Part shown: piece by piece, positions 42,701-51,081 of the stretch
How positions within the stretch are numbered: position 1 is the stretch's first letter
Layout of the letters: every line of letters begins with the position of its first letter
Origin: Caproicibacterium argilliputei
GTDB taxonomy: Bacteria > Bacillota > Clostridia > Oscillospirales > Acutalibacteraceae
Length of the DNA: 64,000 nt
Assembly: GCF_029211325.2 (NCBI RefSeq)
Contig: NZ_CP135996.1
Location: 186,001-250,000 of the forward strand
Reading direction: 5' to 3'
Translations under genes and position numbers: made by a program
The notes under the pieces: generated by a model
The model's input: only the letters and a program-made list of their open reading frames with translations
What the model was told of the DNA's origin: nothing
Databases searched by the model: none

Positions 42701-44560
42701 ATGAAATTTCTTCCGCTTCCGAAAAAAATAACGGAAACCGGTGCATCATTTTTCATAGGCCCACAGTTCGTCATTACGCTGGATGAAGCCTGCGGCAGTG
42801 AGCAATTTCACGCGGCAAAACAATTCCGCACGGAACTGTGCGCCGCTGTCTGCACGGAAGTGTCCATTGAGAAAGCGGCGCGTCCGGTCGGCCCGGGGCT
42901 TTTTCTCCGCCTGACCGAGGGCGGGGAAGCGGGTGCGTACCGCCTGACGGTCACTTCGGCGGGGGCAGAGCTTAGCGGCGGCAGTGCCGGCCTTTTTTGG
43001 GGGCTGCAGACCCTGCGCCAGCTGGTGCGCCAGTGCGGCGCGCAGTGGCCTGGTCTGGTGGTGGAAGATGCGCCCGGCCTGCAGACGCGCGGCTTTTTCT
43101 ATGACGTGACGCGCGGCCAGGTGCCCACGCTGCAAACTCTGAAAGACCTTGCCGACCGCCTTTCTTTCTATAAAATCAATCAGCTGCAGATTTACGTGGA
43201 GCATACCTTCGCGTGGCGCGGCTTCAGCGAAGCATGGACAGGCAAAGACCCGTTGACCGCAGAGGAGATTCTGGAGCTGGACGAATACTGCCGCGCGCGC
43301 CACATTGAGCTGGTGCCGTCCATTGCGACGTTCGGCCATCTTTATGAGATTCTCAAAACCAAGACCTTCCGCCGTTTCTGCGAACTGGAAATTGATGACG
43401 CAGCACCGTTCGCGTGGTATGACCGCATGGCGCACCACACGCTGGACGCTTCCAATCCGGAAAGCCTGCAGCTTGTGAAAGACCTGCTGGACCAGTACCT
43501 GCCGCTGTTTACATCCAAGCAGTTTAACATCGGCTGCGACGAAACCTTTGACATTGGCTGCGGCAAAAGTGCGGCGCTTGCCGAAAAAGTCGGCAAAGAC
43601 CGCGTTTATGTGGATTTTCTCAAAGAGATTATCGCCTATGTGCAGAGTAAGGGCAAAAAGGTCTTTTTCTGGAGTGACATCATTCTGAAAAGTCCGCAGT
43701 ACCTGCGCGAGCTGCCCAAAGGCACCACCTGCCTGTACTGGAACTATGGGCGGAACATCAACGAACAGGAAGTCAAAACCATTGCAGAGTCCGGCATTGA
43801 CTTTATGGTCTGCCCCGGCGTGTGCGGCTGGAACATGATGATGAATATTCTGGACGGTGCGTATGAAAATATCCTGCAGATGGCAAAGTACGGCACCCGC
43901 TACGGTGCAAAGGGAATGCTCAACACCGACTGGGGTGATTTCGGACACATCAATCTGTTCGGCAGCTCCATGCCCGGCATGGCGACCGGCGCTGCCCTGT
44001 CCTGGAATCCGGACGACCGGCGCGACTGGCCGGAAATCGGCCGCGCTTACGCCCGATTGGAGTTTGGCGAGGCGTCCGAGCAGCTGATGGAACTGCTCAC
44101 CGAACTGGAAATGCTGCAGGTCGGTACCTGGCAGGATGTGGTGTGCTGGCGGGAGTCGCAGCTGCTCTCAGTTGCGCGTGCTCAGCAGGACTGCGAACGC
44201 ATCCTGCATATGGACGCGGACAAAGCACTCAGCGGTTACAAAAAGATGCGGGAGCTGGAAAAGCAACTGGTCGGCTTCACCGCGCCGGAGTCACGCCGCA
44301 CAGATCTGCAGGAGTTTCTCTGCGCGGCGCGCGGCGCTGCTTTGATGAACGCCGCCTGCCTTGCGCTTAAAAAATACGCCTACCATGTGGAAGACACCCC
44401 GCTTGCGCTGGACTGCGGTACCCTTGCCGTGGAGCTGGAGTTGTGGCTGCGCCGTTTCGGCGAGTTGTGGCGGATGCGCAATCGCGAAAGCGAGCTTAAC
44501 CGCATCCGCACTACCATACAGGACCTGTGTGCATTCCTACGGGACTGTGCCTGTGTTTAA
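42701..44560 (+). CDS. Beta-N-acetylhexosaminidase, GH20
   Basis: A 619-residue family-20 enzyme. Residues 1-115 are the alpha/beta GH20b domain (GLFWGLQTLRQLV at its end) and about 125-440 the catalytic barrel, with the Asp280-Glu281 pair in NIGCDETFD that performs substrate-assisted catalysis. SLTWW-type aromatic residues are seen in CLYWNYGRN and VCGWNM. The C-terminal helical domain is long. It would remove terminal GlcNAc or GalNAc in the cytoplasm, as no signal peptide is present. It is followed by two GH18 genes, 21 bp downstream. Confidence 0.9.
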   Translation: MKFLPLPKKITETGASFFIGPQFVITLDEACGSEQFHAAKQFRTELCAAVCTEVSIEKAARPVGPGLFLRLTEGGEAGAYRLTVTSAGAELSGGSAGLFWGLQTLRQLVRQCGAQWPGLVVEDAPGLQTRGFFYDVTRGQVPTLQTLKDLADRLSFYKINQLQIYVEHTFAWRGFSEAWTGKDPLTAEEILELDEYCRARHIELVPSIATFGHLYEILKTKTFRRFCELEIDDAAPFAWYDRMAHHTLDASNPESLQLVKDLLDQYLPLFTSKQFNIGCDETFDIGCGKSAALAEKVGKDRVYVDFLKEIIAYVQSKGKKVFFWSDIILKSPQYLRELPKGTTCLYWNYGRNINEQEVKTIAESGIDFMVCPGVCGWNMMMNILDGAYENILQMAKYGTRYGAKGMLNTDWGDFGHINLFGSSMPGMATGAALSWNPDDRRDWPEIGRAYARLEFGEASEQLMELLTELEMLQVGTWQDVVCWRESQLLSVARAQQDCERILHMDADKALSGYKKMRELEKQLVGFTAPESRRTDLQEFLCAARGAALMNAACLALKKYAYHVEDTPLALDCGTLAVELELWLRRFGELWRMRNRESELNRIRTTIQDLCAFLRDCACV

Positions 44561-44581
44561 AGAATCAGGAGGAAATAAAAA

Positions 44582-45604
44582 ATGCCGAATGAAATTCTGG
44601 CAGGCTACTGCATCAATGAAAACGTCAAGGATATGACGGCGGACGATGCGCAGAAGTTGACCCACTTGAATATTGCCGCCGGTACGGTGCAGGACGGCCG
44701 CGCGGTTTTGGTTTCGGAGGAGGGGGTTTCCTGTATTCCGCAGCTGCGGCAGTGGAATCCCGCACTGAAATGCTCTGTCTGCTTCGGCGGGGAGTTTTCC
44801 ACGCCCTGTCTGACTGCGGAGGGCCGCCGGCAGATTGCCGGAGACCTGGCGGCGATTGTCCGCCGCTGCGGTCTGGATGGGGTCGACATTGACTGGGAGT
44901 ACCCCTGCTGTGGGGAGAATGGTTTGGAAGCAGACCCTGCCGACCGCGAAAATTACACCCTGCTGCTGCAGGAAATCCGCGCGCAGCTGGAAACTGCCGG
45001 GCAGGGGCTGCTTTTGACCAGTGCTGTGGGTGCGGGGCAGTATTTTTTGGACAGCACGCAGATGCAGCAGGCGCAGGAGTTCCTTGACTATGTTTATATT
45101 ATGACGTATGATTTGCGCGGAGCGTTTCAGGTGCTGACCGGGCACCACACCAATCTGTACGCGCCGGTCGGGGATATCTTCCTTGACAGTGCCGATGCTG
45201 CCGCACGCGCGTATGCGGCAGCCGGCGTGCCGAAAAGCAAGATTGCCATCGGCATGGCGTTTTACACACGCGTATGGAAAGGGGTTCCCAACCGGTACAA
45301 CGGCTACCTGCAGATTGCCAAGACGCGCGGCGAGTACGGCCCGCATTATGATGAACTGCTGACCGGCTACATCAATCAAAATGGCTACACCCGTTACTGG
45401 GACGACGTGTGCAAAGCGCCGTATCTGTTTAACGGCGATACCTTTATTTCTTATGATGACGAGCAGTCCATTCGGTGCAAATGCGCCTATGTGCGCCAGC
45501 ATGGTTACGCAGGCGTATTTTACTGGGAGCATGGTTGCGACACCACGCGGACGCTGCTGCACGCAGCGTATCAATCCCTGTATCAAGAGGAGGAACAGCA
45601 GTGA
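44582..45604 (+). CDS. GH18 glycosidase, copy 1
   Basis: A 340-residue family-18 barrel. The signature DGVDIDWEYP carries catalytic Glu106; IMTYDLRG and FYWEHGCD are the later conserved strands. No signal peptide, carbohydrate-binding or LysM domain is seen. It could be a chitinase-like or endo-beta-N-acetylglucosaminidase-type enzyme acting on the GlcNAc2 core of imported N-glycans. AGGAGG precedes the ATG. Its close paralogue overlaps its stop codon by 4 bp, showing tandem duplication. Confidence 0.9.
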   Translation: MPNEILAGYCINENVKDMTADDAQKLTHLNIAAGTVQDGRAVLVSEEGVSCIPQLRQWNPALKCSVCFGGEFSTPCLTAEGRRQIAGDLAAIVRRCGLDGVDIDWEYPCCGENGLEADPADRENYTLLLQEIRAQLETAGQGLLLTSAVGAGQYFLDSTQMQQAQEFLDYVYIMTYDLRGAFQVLTGHHTNLYAPVGDIFLDSADAAARAYAAAGVPKSKIAIGMAFYTRVWKGVPNRYNGYLQIAKTRGEYGPHYDELLTGYINQNGYTRYWDDVCKAPYLFNGDTFISYDDEQSIRCKCAYVRQHGYAGVFYWEHGCDTTRTLLHAAYQSLYQEEEQQ

Positions 45605-46629
45605 AACGTGTTTTGGCAGGCTATGTACTGAGTCAGGACAGGCCGTTTTGCGTCACCAAGGAGGATGCCCGAAAGCTGACACACCTGATGCTGGCGTTCG
45701 GTCAGATTGACCGGAACGGAAACATCCAGACCAGCCACATGACTGGTCTGGATCAGATAGAACAGATTCGGCGGTGGAATCCGGATTTAAAAATCCTCCT
45801 TTCTCTGGTGGGAAAAGAGGAGGAAGCCTTTTCTGACGGCAGCGCCGACGAAGCGGGCAGGCGCAAAATTGCGCAGTCCTGCGTCGAAGTCATTCGCAAG
45901 TACGGGTTTGACGGTGTTGACCTGGACTGGGAATATCCCTGCTGTCCGGAAAATTTCATCAAAGCACGCCCTGAAGACAAGCAGAATTTTACGCTGCTGT
46001 GCCGCGAAATCCGCCGCGCGCTGGACGCTGCCTTTCCGGCGCACCATCTGCTGACCATCGCTGCCGGCGCGGACCGGTACTACACCGAAAATACGCAGAT
46101 GGAGCAAGTGCAGCAGTACCTGGATCTTGTCTATGTAATGACTTACGACCTGCGCTGCGGCTTTCATACGTTGACCGGTCACCACACGAACCTGTACACG
46201 GCAACCGGTGACCTGAACCGCACCAGTGCGGATGCCGCCGCCCGCCTGTTTGAGCAGGCAGGCGTGCCGAAAGAGAAAATCGTCATCGGCGCGGCGATGT
46301 ATTCCCGTATGTGGGAGCACGTGCAGGATCGTAACCATGGTTTCTTGCAGCTCACCGAGTCCGCCGGCGGCTACGGGCCGAATTATGACGAACTGGTAAA
46401 AGCCTATATCAACAAAAACGGCTTTGTCCGCTACTGGGACGACGAGGCAAAGGCGCCGTGGCTGTTTAACGGCAGTATGTTCCTTTCCTATGACGACCCG
46501 GAGTCGGTGCGCTGCAAGTGCACATACGTCAGGCAGCGTGACTTGGCAGGGCTGTTTTACTGGGAACATGGTGGGGACAGCACTCGCCAGTTGCTGCAGG
46601 CGATGTCCGATAGCCTTTCCGAAGCGTAA
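45601..46629 (+). CDS. GH18 glycosidase, copy 2
   Basis: A 342-residue paralogue of the previous gene, starting at GTG 45601 inside its last codons, with GAGGAGG 8 nt upstream. Catalytic Glu111 is in DGVDLDWEYP. Large parts align by eye with copy 1: VMTYDLRCGF, TGHHTNLY, YWDDEAKAPWLFNG and LFYWEHGGD. Differences are spread over the whole length, so the duplication is old and both copies are kept, which suggests different substrates. Cytoplasmic. Last gene before the second YesMN pair. Confidence 0.9.
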   Translation: MKRVLAGYVLSQDRPFCVTKEDARKLTHLMLAFGQIDRNGNIQTSHMTGLDQIEQIRRWNPDLKILLSLVGKEEEAFSDGSADEAGRRKIAQSCVEVIRKYGFDGVDLDWEYPCCPENFIKARPEDKQNFTLLCREIRRALDAAFPAHHLLTIAAGADRYYTENTQMEQVQQYLDLVYVMTYDLRCGFHTLTGHHTNLYTATGDLNRTSADAAARLFEQAGVPKEKIVIGAAMYSRMWEHVQDRNHGFLQLTESAGGYGPNYDELVKAYINKNGFVRYWDDEAKAPWLFNGSMFLSYDDPESVRCKCTYVRQRDLAGLFYWEHGGDSTRQLLQAMSDSLSEA

Positions 46630-46661
46630 ACCGTTTCCACTTAGCCCAAAGGAGTGAGTTG

Positions 46662-47726
46662 ATGAAAGCGATTGTGGTCGACGACGATGAAGTTGTTCTG
46701 CAGGGCCTGCATACCGTGATTCCGTGGGAGGCTCTTGGATTCGGCAAAGTCATCAGCGCAAAAAATGGGGAAGAAGCGTACCGCAAGGCGGTTGCCGAAA
46801 ATCCCGATATCATTATCACAGACATCCGTATGCCAATTATGGATGGGCTTGCGCTCGCGTGCAAGGTTCATCAAACCATGAACGGCGTTTCCATGATCAT
46901 CATGAGCGCTTACGAGGACTTTCAGTATGCGCGTTCCGCCATGCAGTATGGGGTGTCCGACTACATTTTGAAACCGATAGACCTGGACAAAATTGATCAG
47001 CTGGTGCGCCGCCTCAAGCAGCTGCGGGATGCGAAGTGCGCCAGAAGCAGCGTGATGCGCAACCTTTACAACGGCGACCTGAAGACGCGGATTTTTACGG
47101 ACTTGAAAGAAGGGCGGCTGGGCGACATTGAGGCACTGCTCAAGCAGCAGGCGTTTGGGGAGTCTGCCCAAGCGGAGGATCTCAAGGGGCTGTGTCTGAA
47201 GTTGGTGGAGTTTCTATTTAGCTACTACCGCGGTATTGGGCTGAACCTAGATGCAGTCTGCGGCTCGCAGACAGAGGTCATCGAGCGGATTATGGAGCTT
47301 CACTCTGCGCAGGAAATCTGCAGTGTGACTTACCGTGTCTTCTGTGATGTTTTTGCGTGCGTTTCCAAAGAAAAAGTCGACCACGAAGCCGTGCTGGCCA
47401 GCGCCGCCAGACAGATGATGGAGCGCGAGTATTCAAACAGCAGCTTTTCCCTGCAGTATGTTGCAGACAAACTCGGTATAACGCCCAGTCGCCTGAGTGT
47501 CCTGTTCCGCAAGTCCTTTGGCGTGAATTTCAGCACCTCGCTTGCCCACATACGCATGGCCAAGGCGCAGGAGCTGCTCAAAGATTTTTCGCTGAAAATC
47601 GACGACGTGGGCAGTTTGGTCGGCTACGCAGACTCGCACTACTTTGCCAAGGCATTTAAGCGCGTGGTCAATCTGACGCCATCGGAGTACCGCAATGTCA
47701 GCGGGGGAATTTTTCATGCCAATTAA
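46662..47726 (+). CDS. YesN-type response regulator (REC + AraC HTH), short form
   Basis: A 354-residue regulator. The receiver domain has VDDDE, phospho-acceptor Asp54 (IIITDIRMP) and the Lys in ILKPI. The C-terminal 100 residues are an AraC-type double HTH (FSLQYVADKLGITPSRLSVLFRKSF ... IDDVGSLVGYADSHYFAKAFK). ATG at 46662 lies 7 nt after GGAG. It is 170 residues shorter than the regulator at 3979, mainly in the linker. It overlaps the kinase gene by 11 bp. It probably activates the importer operon at 35251 and the enzymes around it. Confidence 0.92.
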   Translation: MKAIVVDDDEVVLQGLHTVIPWEALGFGKVISAKNGEEAYRKAVAENPDIIITDIRMPIMDGLALACKVHQTMNGVSMIIMSAYEDFQYARSAMQYGVSDYILKPIDLDKIDQLVRRLKQLRDAKCARSSVMRNLYNGDLKTRIFTDLKEGRLGDIEALLKQQAFGESAQAEDLKGLCLKLVEFLFSYYRGIGLNLDAVCGSQTEVIERIMELHSAQEICSVTYRVFCDVFACVSKEKVDHEAVLASAARQMMEREYSNSSFSLQYVADKLGITPSRLSVLFRKSFGVNFSTSLAHIRMAKAQELLKDFSLKIDDVGSLVGYADSHYFAKAFKRVVNLTPSEYRNVSGGIFHAN

Positions 47727-49569
47727 AAGGGAACACAGACGGGTGCGCAGCATCCAGAAAAGAATCGCGGTTGTGTACATTTTGGTGTTTACGGCCTTTC
47801 TGTCGGTTCTCGGCGGCATGACATACGTGGTTTTCCAGAAAACGCTCACGCAGCAAGTCATGACGGACCACGAGCATCTGCTGAAACAGAGTCAGGAGAA
47901 CATCGACTTGCTGGTCAGCAACATCAACTATGCGTTTGTGTACATGAGCGCAGACCAGTACACAGCGGAAATTTTAAACCACCGGAATCTGGACACGGTG
48001 TCGGCATATAACTATGCTCGGCTGCTCAAGCAGCAGTTTACCAACTTTGTTGACCTGCCTGCCACCGACCTGAACACGGTGTACTGTGCGTATTTGTTTT
48101 TAAATCCTAGCGAACCGCTTTCGGCGTGGCTGCCTTCCTTTAACACCGGCGGCAAGCACACGGCAAGCGGTGTTTACAACACCGACGCGGTAGAAAATAC
48201 CGCGTGGTACCAGCAGGCGGTGAAAACGCACGGGCAGCTGGGCTTTTCTGTACAGAAGGATGCTTCGGGTGTGAATCAGATTTATATTTCCAAGCTGATT
48301 ATCAATCCTTATATTTTTTCAGACTCCATGGGGGTTGCGCTGTTTGTGGTTTCTCCGGACGCGTTTGCACAGCAGATCCAAATGTCGCAGTACACCAAGT
48401 CCACCACTATTCTGCTGACAGACAACCACAAAAACGTAATTTACAGCGGCACGCCGTCCGGCGGCGCGCAGCCTGCCAATGCGGATATCCTGCAGGCTGT
48501 ACAGCAGAATCAGATTGATTCTGCTTGCAAAACGGTGAGTATTGACGGCGAACCGTACATCATCACTTCCAATCAGCTGCAGTGGGGGTGGTACATGATT
48601 TCCGCCGTACCGTATTCCAGCCTGACTTCGGGTATGCGGCCAGTGCTGTACCTAATCATGTTGATTTTGACCGGCGCCATTCTGCTAGGCGCGTTCTTTG
48701 TGATTTTCGTGGCGCGGAAAATTTCCAAACCGATCATCATGCTGACGCGGACCATGGAACATTTCAATGTGGAAGAAGCGCCGCACTTGCCAAATGTAAA
48801 GCTGCCGAATGACGAGGTCAGCCAGCTTTATACCAGTTTTACCGACATGACGTTGCGCATCCGGACGCTGATTGCAGACATTCGCGAAAGCCACGCCCGC
48901 CAGCTGCAGGCGGAGTATGACGCCATGCAGGCGCAGATTAACCCGCACTTTCTGTACAACACGCTCAACTCCATCAACTGGATGATCATCATGCGCAAGG
49001 AGTACGACATCTCCAATGCAGTGTCTGCGCTTTCGGGTATCATGCAGTACAGCATCAGCCGCAAGGGCAGCGAAGCCACTGTCGCAGACGAGCTGCAGCA
49101 CGTTGATAAATTTCTGGTTATTGAAAAGCTGCATTACGGCGAAAAGGTGCAGTACAGCTGTGCGGTTTCCGAGGCGTGCCAAAACTGCGTGGTGCCGAAA
49201 ATCATCCTGCAGCCGCTGGTTGAAAACGCTATCGTACACGGCATTGCGTGCAAGGAGGGAAACGGGCACATCCAAATCACCGGCGAGGTGGCCGACGGTC
49301 TGCTGAAAATGCAGGTGCTTGATGATGGCTGCGGTGTCGATGCGGCGCAGATAAACCAGCGGTTGCAAAACGGTGATCTGGTGCCCGCCAAAGAGCACGG
49401 TATCGGAGTAGTCAATGTCAACAACCGCATCCGCATGATGTTTGGCGAACAGTACGGGCTGACTTACTCCAGCAACGAAAAGGGCGGCGCCACCGTGACG
49501 GTGCAGCTGCCGGCAAGAATCAAAAAGTCCCCGCAAGAAAGGCTGCCGGGCGAATTTTCGAAACTGTGA
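47716..49569 (+). CDS. YesM-type sensor histidine kinase
   Basis: A 617-residue kinase starting at ATG 47716, 8 nt after GGGGG and inside the regulator gene. One helix at about 18-40, an extracytoplasmic sensor of about 270 residues, a second helix near 310-333, HAMP, then INPHFLYNTLN (His411) and an ATPase domain with LVENAIVHG, LDDGCGV and GIGVVNVNNRI. Embedded among glycosidase genes, it is likely to sense the oligosaccharide or the loaded binding protein. Confidence 0.92.
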   Translation: MPIKREHRRVRSIQKRIAVVYILVFTAFLSVLGGMTYVVFQKTLTQQVMTDHEHLLKQSQENIDLLVSNINYAFVYMSADQYTAEILNHRNLDTVSAYNYARLLKQQFTNFVDLPATDLNTVYCAYLFLNPSEPLSAWLPSFNTGGKHTASGVYNTDAVENTAWYQQAVKTHGQLGFSVQKDASGVNQIYISKLIINPYIFSDSMGVALFVVSPDAFAQQIQMSQYTKSTTILLTDNHKNVIYSGTPSGGAQPANADILQAVQQNQIDSACKTVSIDGEPYIITSNQLQWGWYMISAVPYSSLTSGMRPVLYLIMLILTGAILLGAFFVIFVARKISKPIIMLTRTMEHFNVEEAPHLPNVKLPNDEVSQLYTSFTDMTLRIRTLIADIRESHARQLQAEYDAMQAQINPHFLYNTLNSINWMIIMRKEYDISNAVSALSGIMQYSISRKGSEATVADELQHVDKFLVIEKLHYGEKVQYSCAVSEACQNCVVPKIILQPLVENAIVHGIACKEGNGHIQITGEVADGLLKMQVLDDGCGVDAAQINQRLQNGDLVPAKEHGIGVVNVNNRIRMMFGEQYGLTYSSNEKGGATVTVQLPARIKKSPQERLPGEFSKL

Positions 49570-49588
49570 AAAGGGTGAGAACAAGATT

Positions 49589-51061
49589 TTGAACAGACAA
49601 AACTATCTGCGGGAAATTCACCGCGTGGTGCATGAGGGCAGGTTTCAGGATACCTGGGAGTCGCTTTCGCAATACCGTGTTCCCGACTGGTATGTGAATG
49701 CCAAGTTCGGCATTTTCATTCACTGGGGCGTTTACTCCGTGCCTGCATTCGGCAGCGAGTGGTACTCCCGCAATATGTACCTGCAGGGCACCAAAGAATT
49801 TGAGCACCACCGCAAAACGTACGGAAACCAAAAGGATTTTGGCTACAAGGACTTCATCCCGCTGTTCCGCGCCGAGCGGTTTGACCCGGAAGCATGGGCG
49901 GATCTGTTTCGGCAGGCGGGCGCACGGTATGTGGTGCCGGTGGCGGAGCATCACGACGGCTTTCAAATGTATAAAAGCGAGCTGTCACACTTTAACGCTT
50001 ATGAGATGGGCCCGCACCGCGATGTGGCGGGCGAGCTGAAGCTGGCGCTGGAAAGCCGCGGCCTGGTGTACGGCGCTTCGTCCCACCGGGTGGAGCACTG
50101 GTTCTTTATGGGTCATGGCAAGGAGTTTCCGAGCGACATTCATGAGCCGCTCAAGCAGGGCGACCTGTACTGGCCGTCCATGCCGGAGCGCGAGATTTTA
50201 GACCTCTTCAGCGAACCGAAACCCACCGCGGCGTTTCTGGAGGATTGGCTGCTGCGCACCTGTGAGCTTGTGGATCGCTATCACCCCCGGGTGCTGTACT
50301 TTGACTGGTGGATTCAGCACAGCGCGGTCAAACCGTATCTCAAAAAATTTGCGGCGTATTACTACAACCGTGCTGCGCAGTGGGGCACCGGTGCGGTTAT
50401 CAATTATAAGTATGACGCATTTCCCATGGGCAGCGCGGTGCTGGACATGGAGCGCGGTCAGTTTGCGGACGCCAAGCCGTACTTCTGGCAGACAGACACC
50501 TCTGTGGCGCGCAACTCGTGGGGCTACACGGAAAACAACGACTACAAACCAGTCAGCGAGATCCTTTGCACGCTGGCGGATGTGGTTAGCAAAAACGGCT
50601 GCCTGCTGCTCAATATTGGCCCGCGCGCGGACGGCACCATTCCGGACGAAGACCGAAACCTGCTGCTGGAAGTGGGCAGCTGGCTGCGTGTAAACGGCGA
50701 GGCAATTTACGACACCCATGTGTGGCGTGTTTCCCAAGAGGGCGAAACCAAGGCGGCAAACGGTCAGTTTGCCGATGAGAAGGGCACCGCTTACACGGCA
50801 AGCGACATCCGCTTTACCGCCAAAGGCCCGTATGTGTACGCCATTGTGCTGCGCGCGCCGGAAGACGGCGTGGTGCGCATACAGTCCCTGGCAGACCGCG
50901 ATGCGCAGAAGACACCCTGCTTTCACGGTGTGATTCGGGACGTAATCGTTCTGGGAGAAAGCGAAAAGCCGCAGTGGGAACGTTCCGCGCAGGCTTTGAC
51001 CGTCCGCATGGAAAAAGCAAAAAATGACCATCCGGTCGTTGTTCGGATTTTAACAGACTGA
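49589..51061 (+). CDS. Alpha-L-fucosidase, GH29
   Basis: A 490-residue family-29 enzyme. WYVNAKFGIFIHWGVYSVPAF opens the barrel, VPVAEHHDGFQMY carries substrate-binding His, and the nucleophile is Asp239 in RVLYFDWWIQ. A C-terminal beta-sandwich follows (from about residue 385). TTG at 49589 is used, with AAGGGTGAG upstream. There is no signal peptide. It would remove fucose from host-type glycans after import. It is 19 bp after the kinase gene and 20 bp before GH38. Confidence 0.93.
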   Translation: MNRQNYLREIHRVVHEGRFQDTWESLSQYRVPDWYVNAKFGIFIHWGVYSVPAFGSEWYSRNMYLQGTKEFEHHRKTYGNQKDFGYKDFIPLFRAERFDPEAWADLFRQAGARYVVPVAEHHDGFQMYKSELSHFNAYEMGPHRDVAGELKLALESRGLVYGASSHRVEHWFFMGHGKEFPSDIHEPLKQGDLYWPSMPEREILDLFSEPKPTAAFLEDWLLRTCELVDRYHPRVLYFDWWIQHSAVKPYLKKFAAYYYNRAAQWGTGAVINYKYDAFPMGSAVLDMERGQFADAKPYFWQTDTSVARNSWGYTENNDYKPVSEILCTLADVVSKNGCLLLNIGPRADGTIPDEDRNLLLEVGSWLRVNGEAIYDTHVWRVSQEGETKAANGQFADEKGTAYTASDIRFTAKGPYVYAIVLRAPEDGVVRIQSLADRDAQKTPCFHGVIRDVIVLGESEKPQWERSAQALTVRMEKAKNDHPVVVRILTD

Positions 51062-51081
51062 GGCATTCAGGAGGAGCCAAT

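Noticed and set aside
42746-43948. A 400-codon minus-strand frame inside the GH20 gene
   Set aside because: Antisense shadow. It is low in recognisable motifs, rich in His/Arg/Gln as expected from reverse reading, and without a start context.
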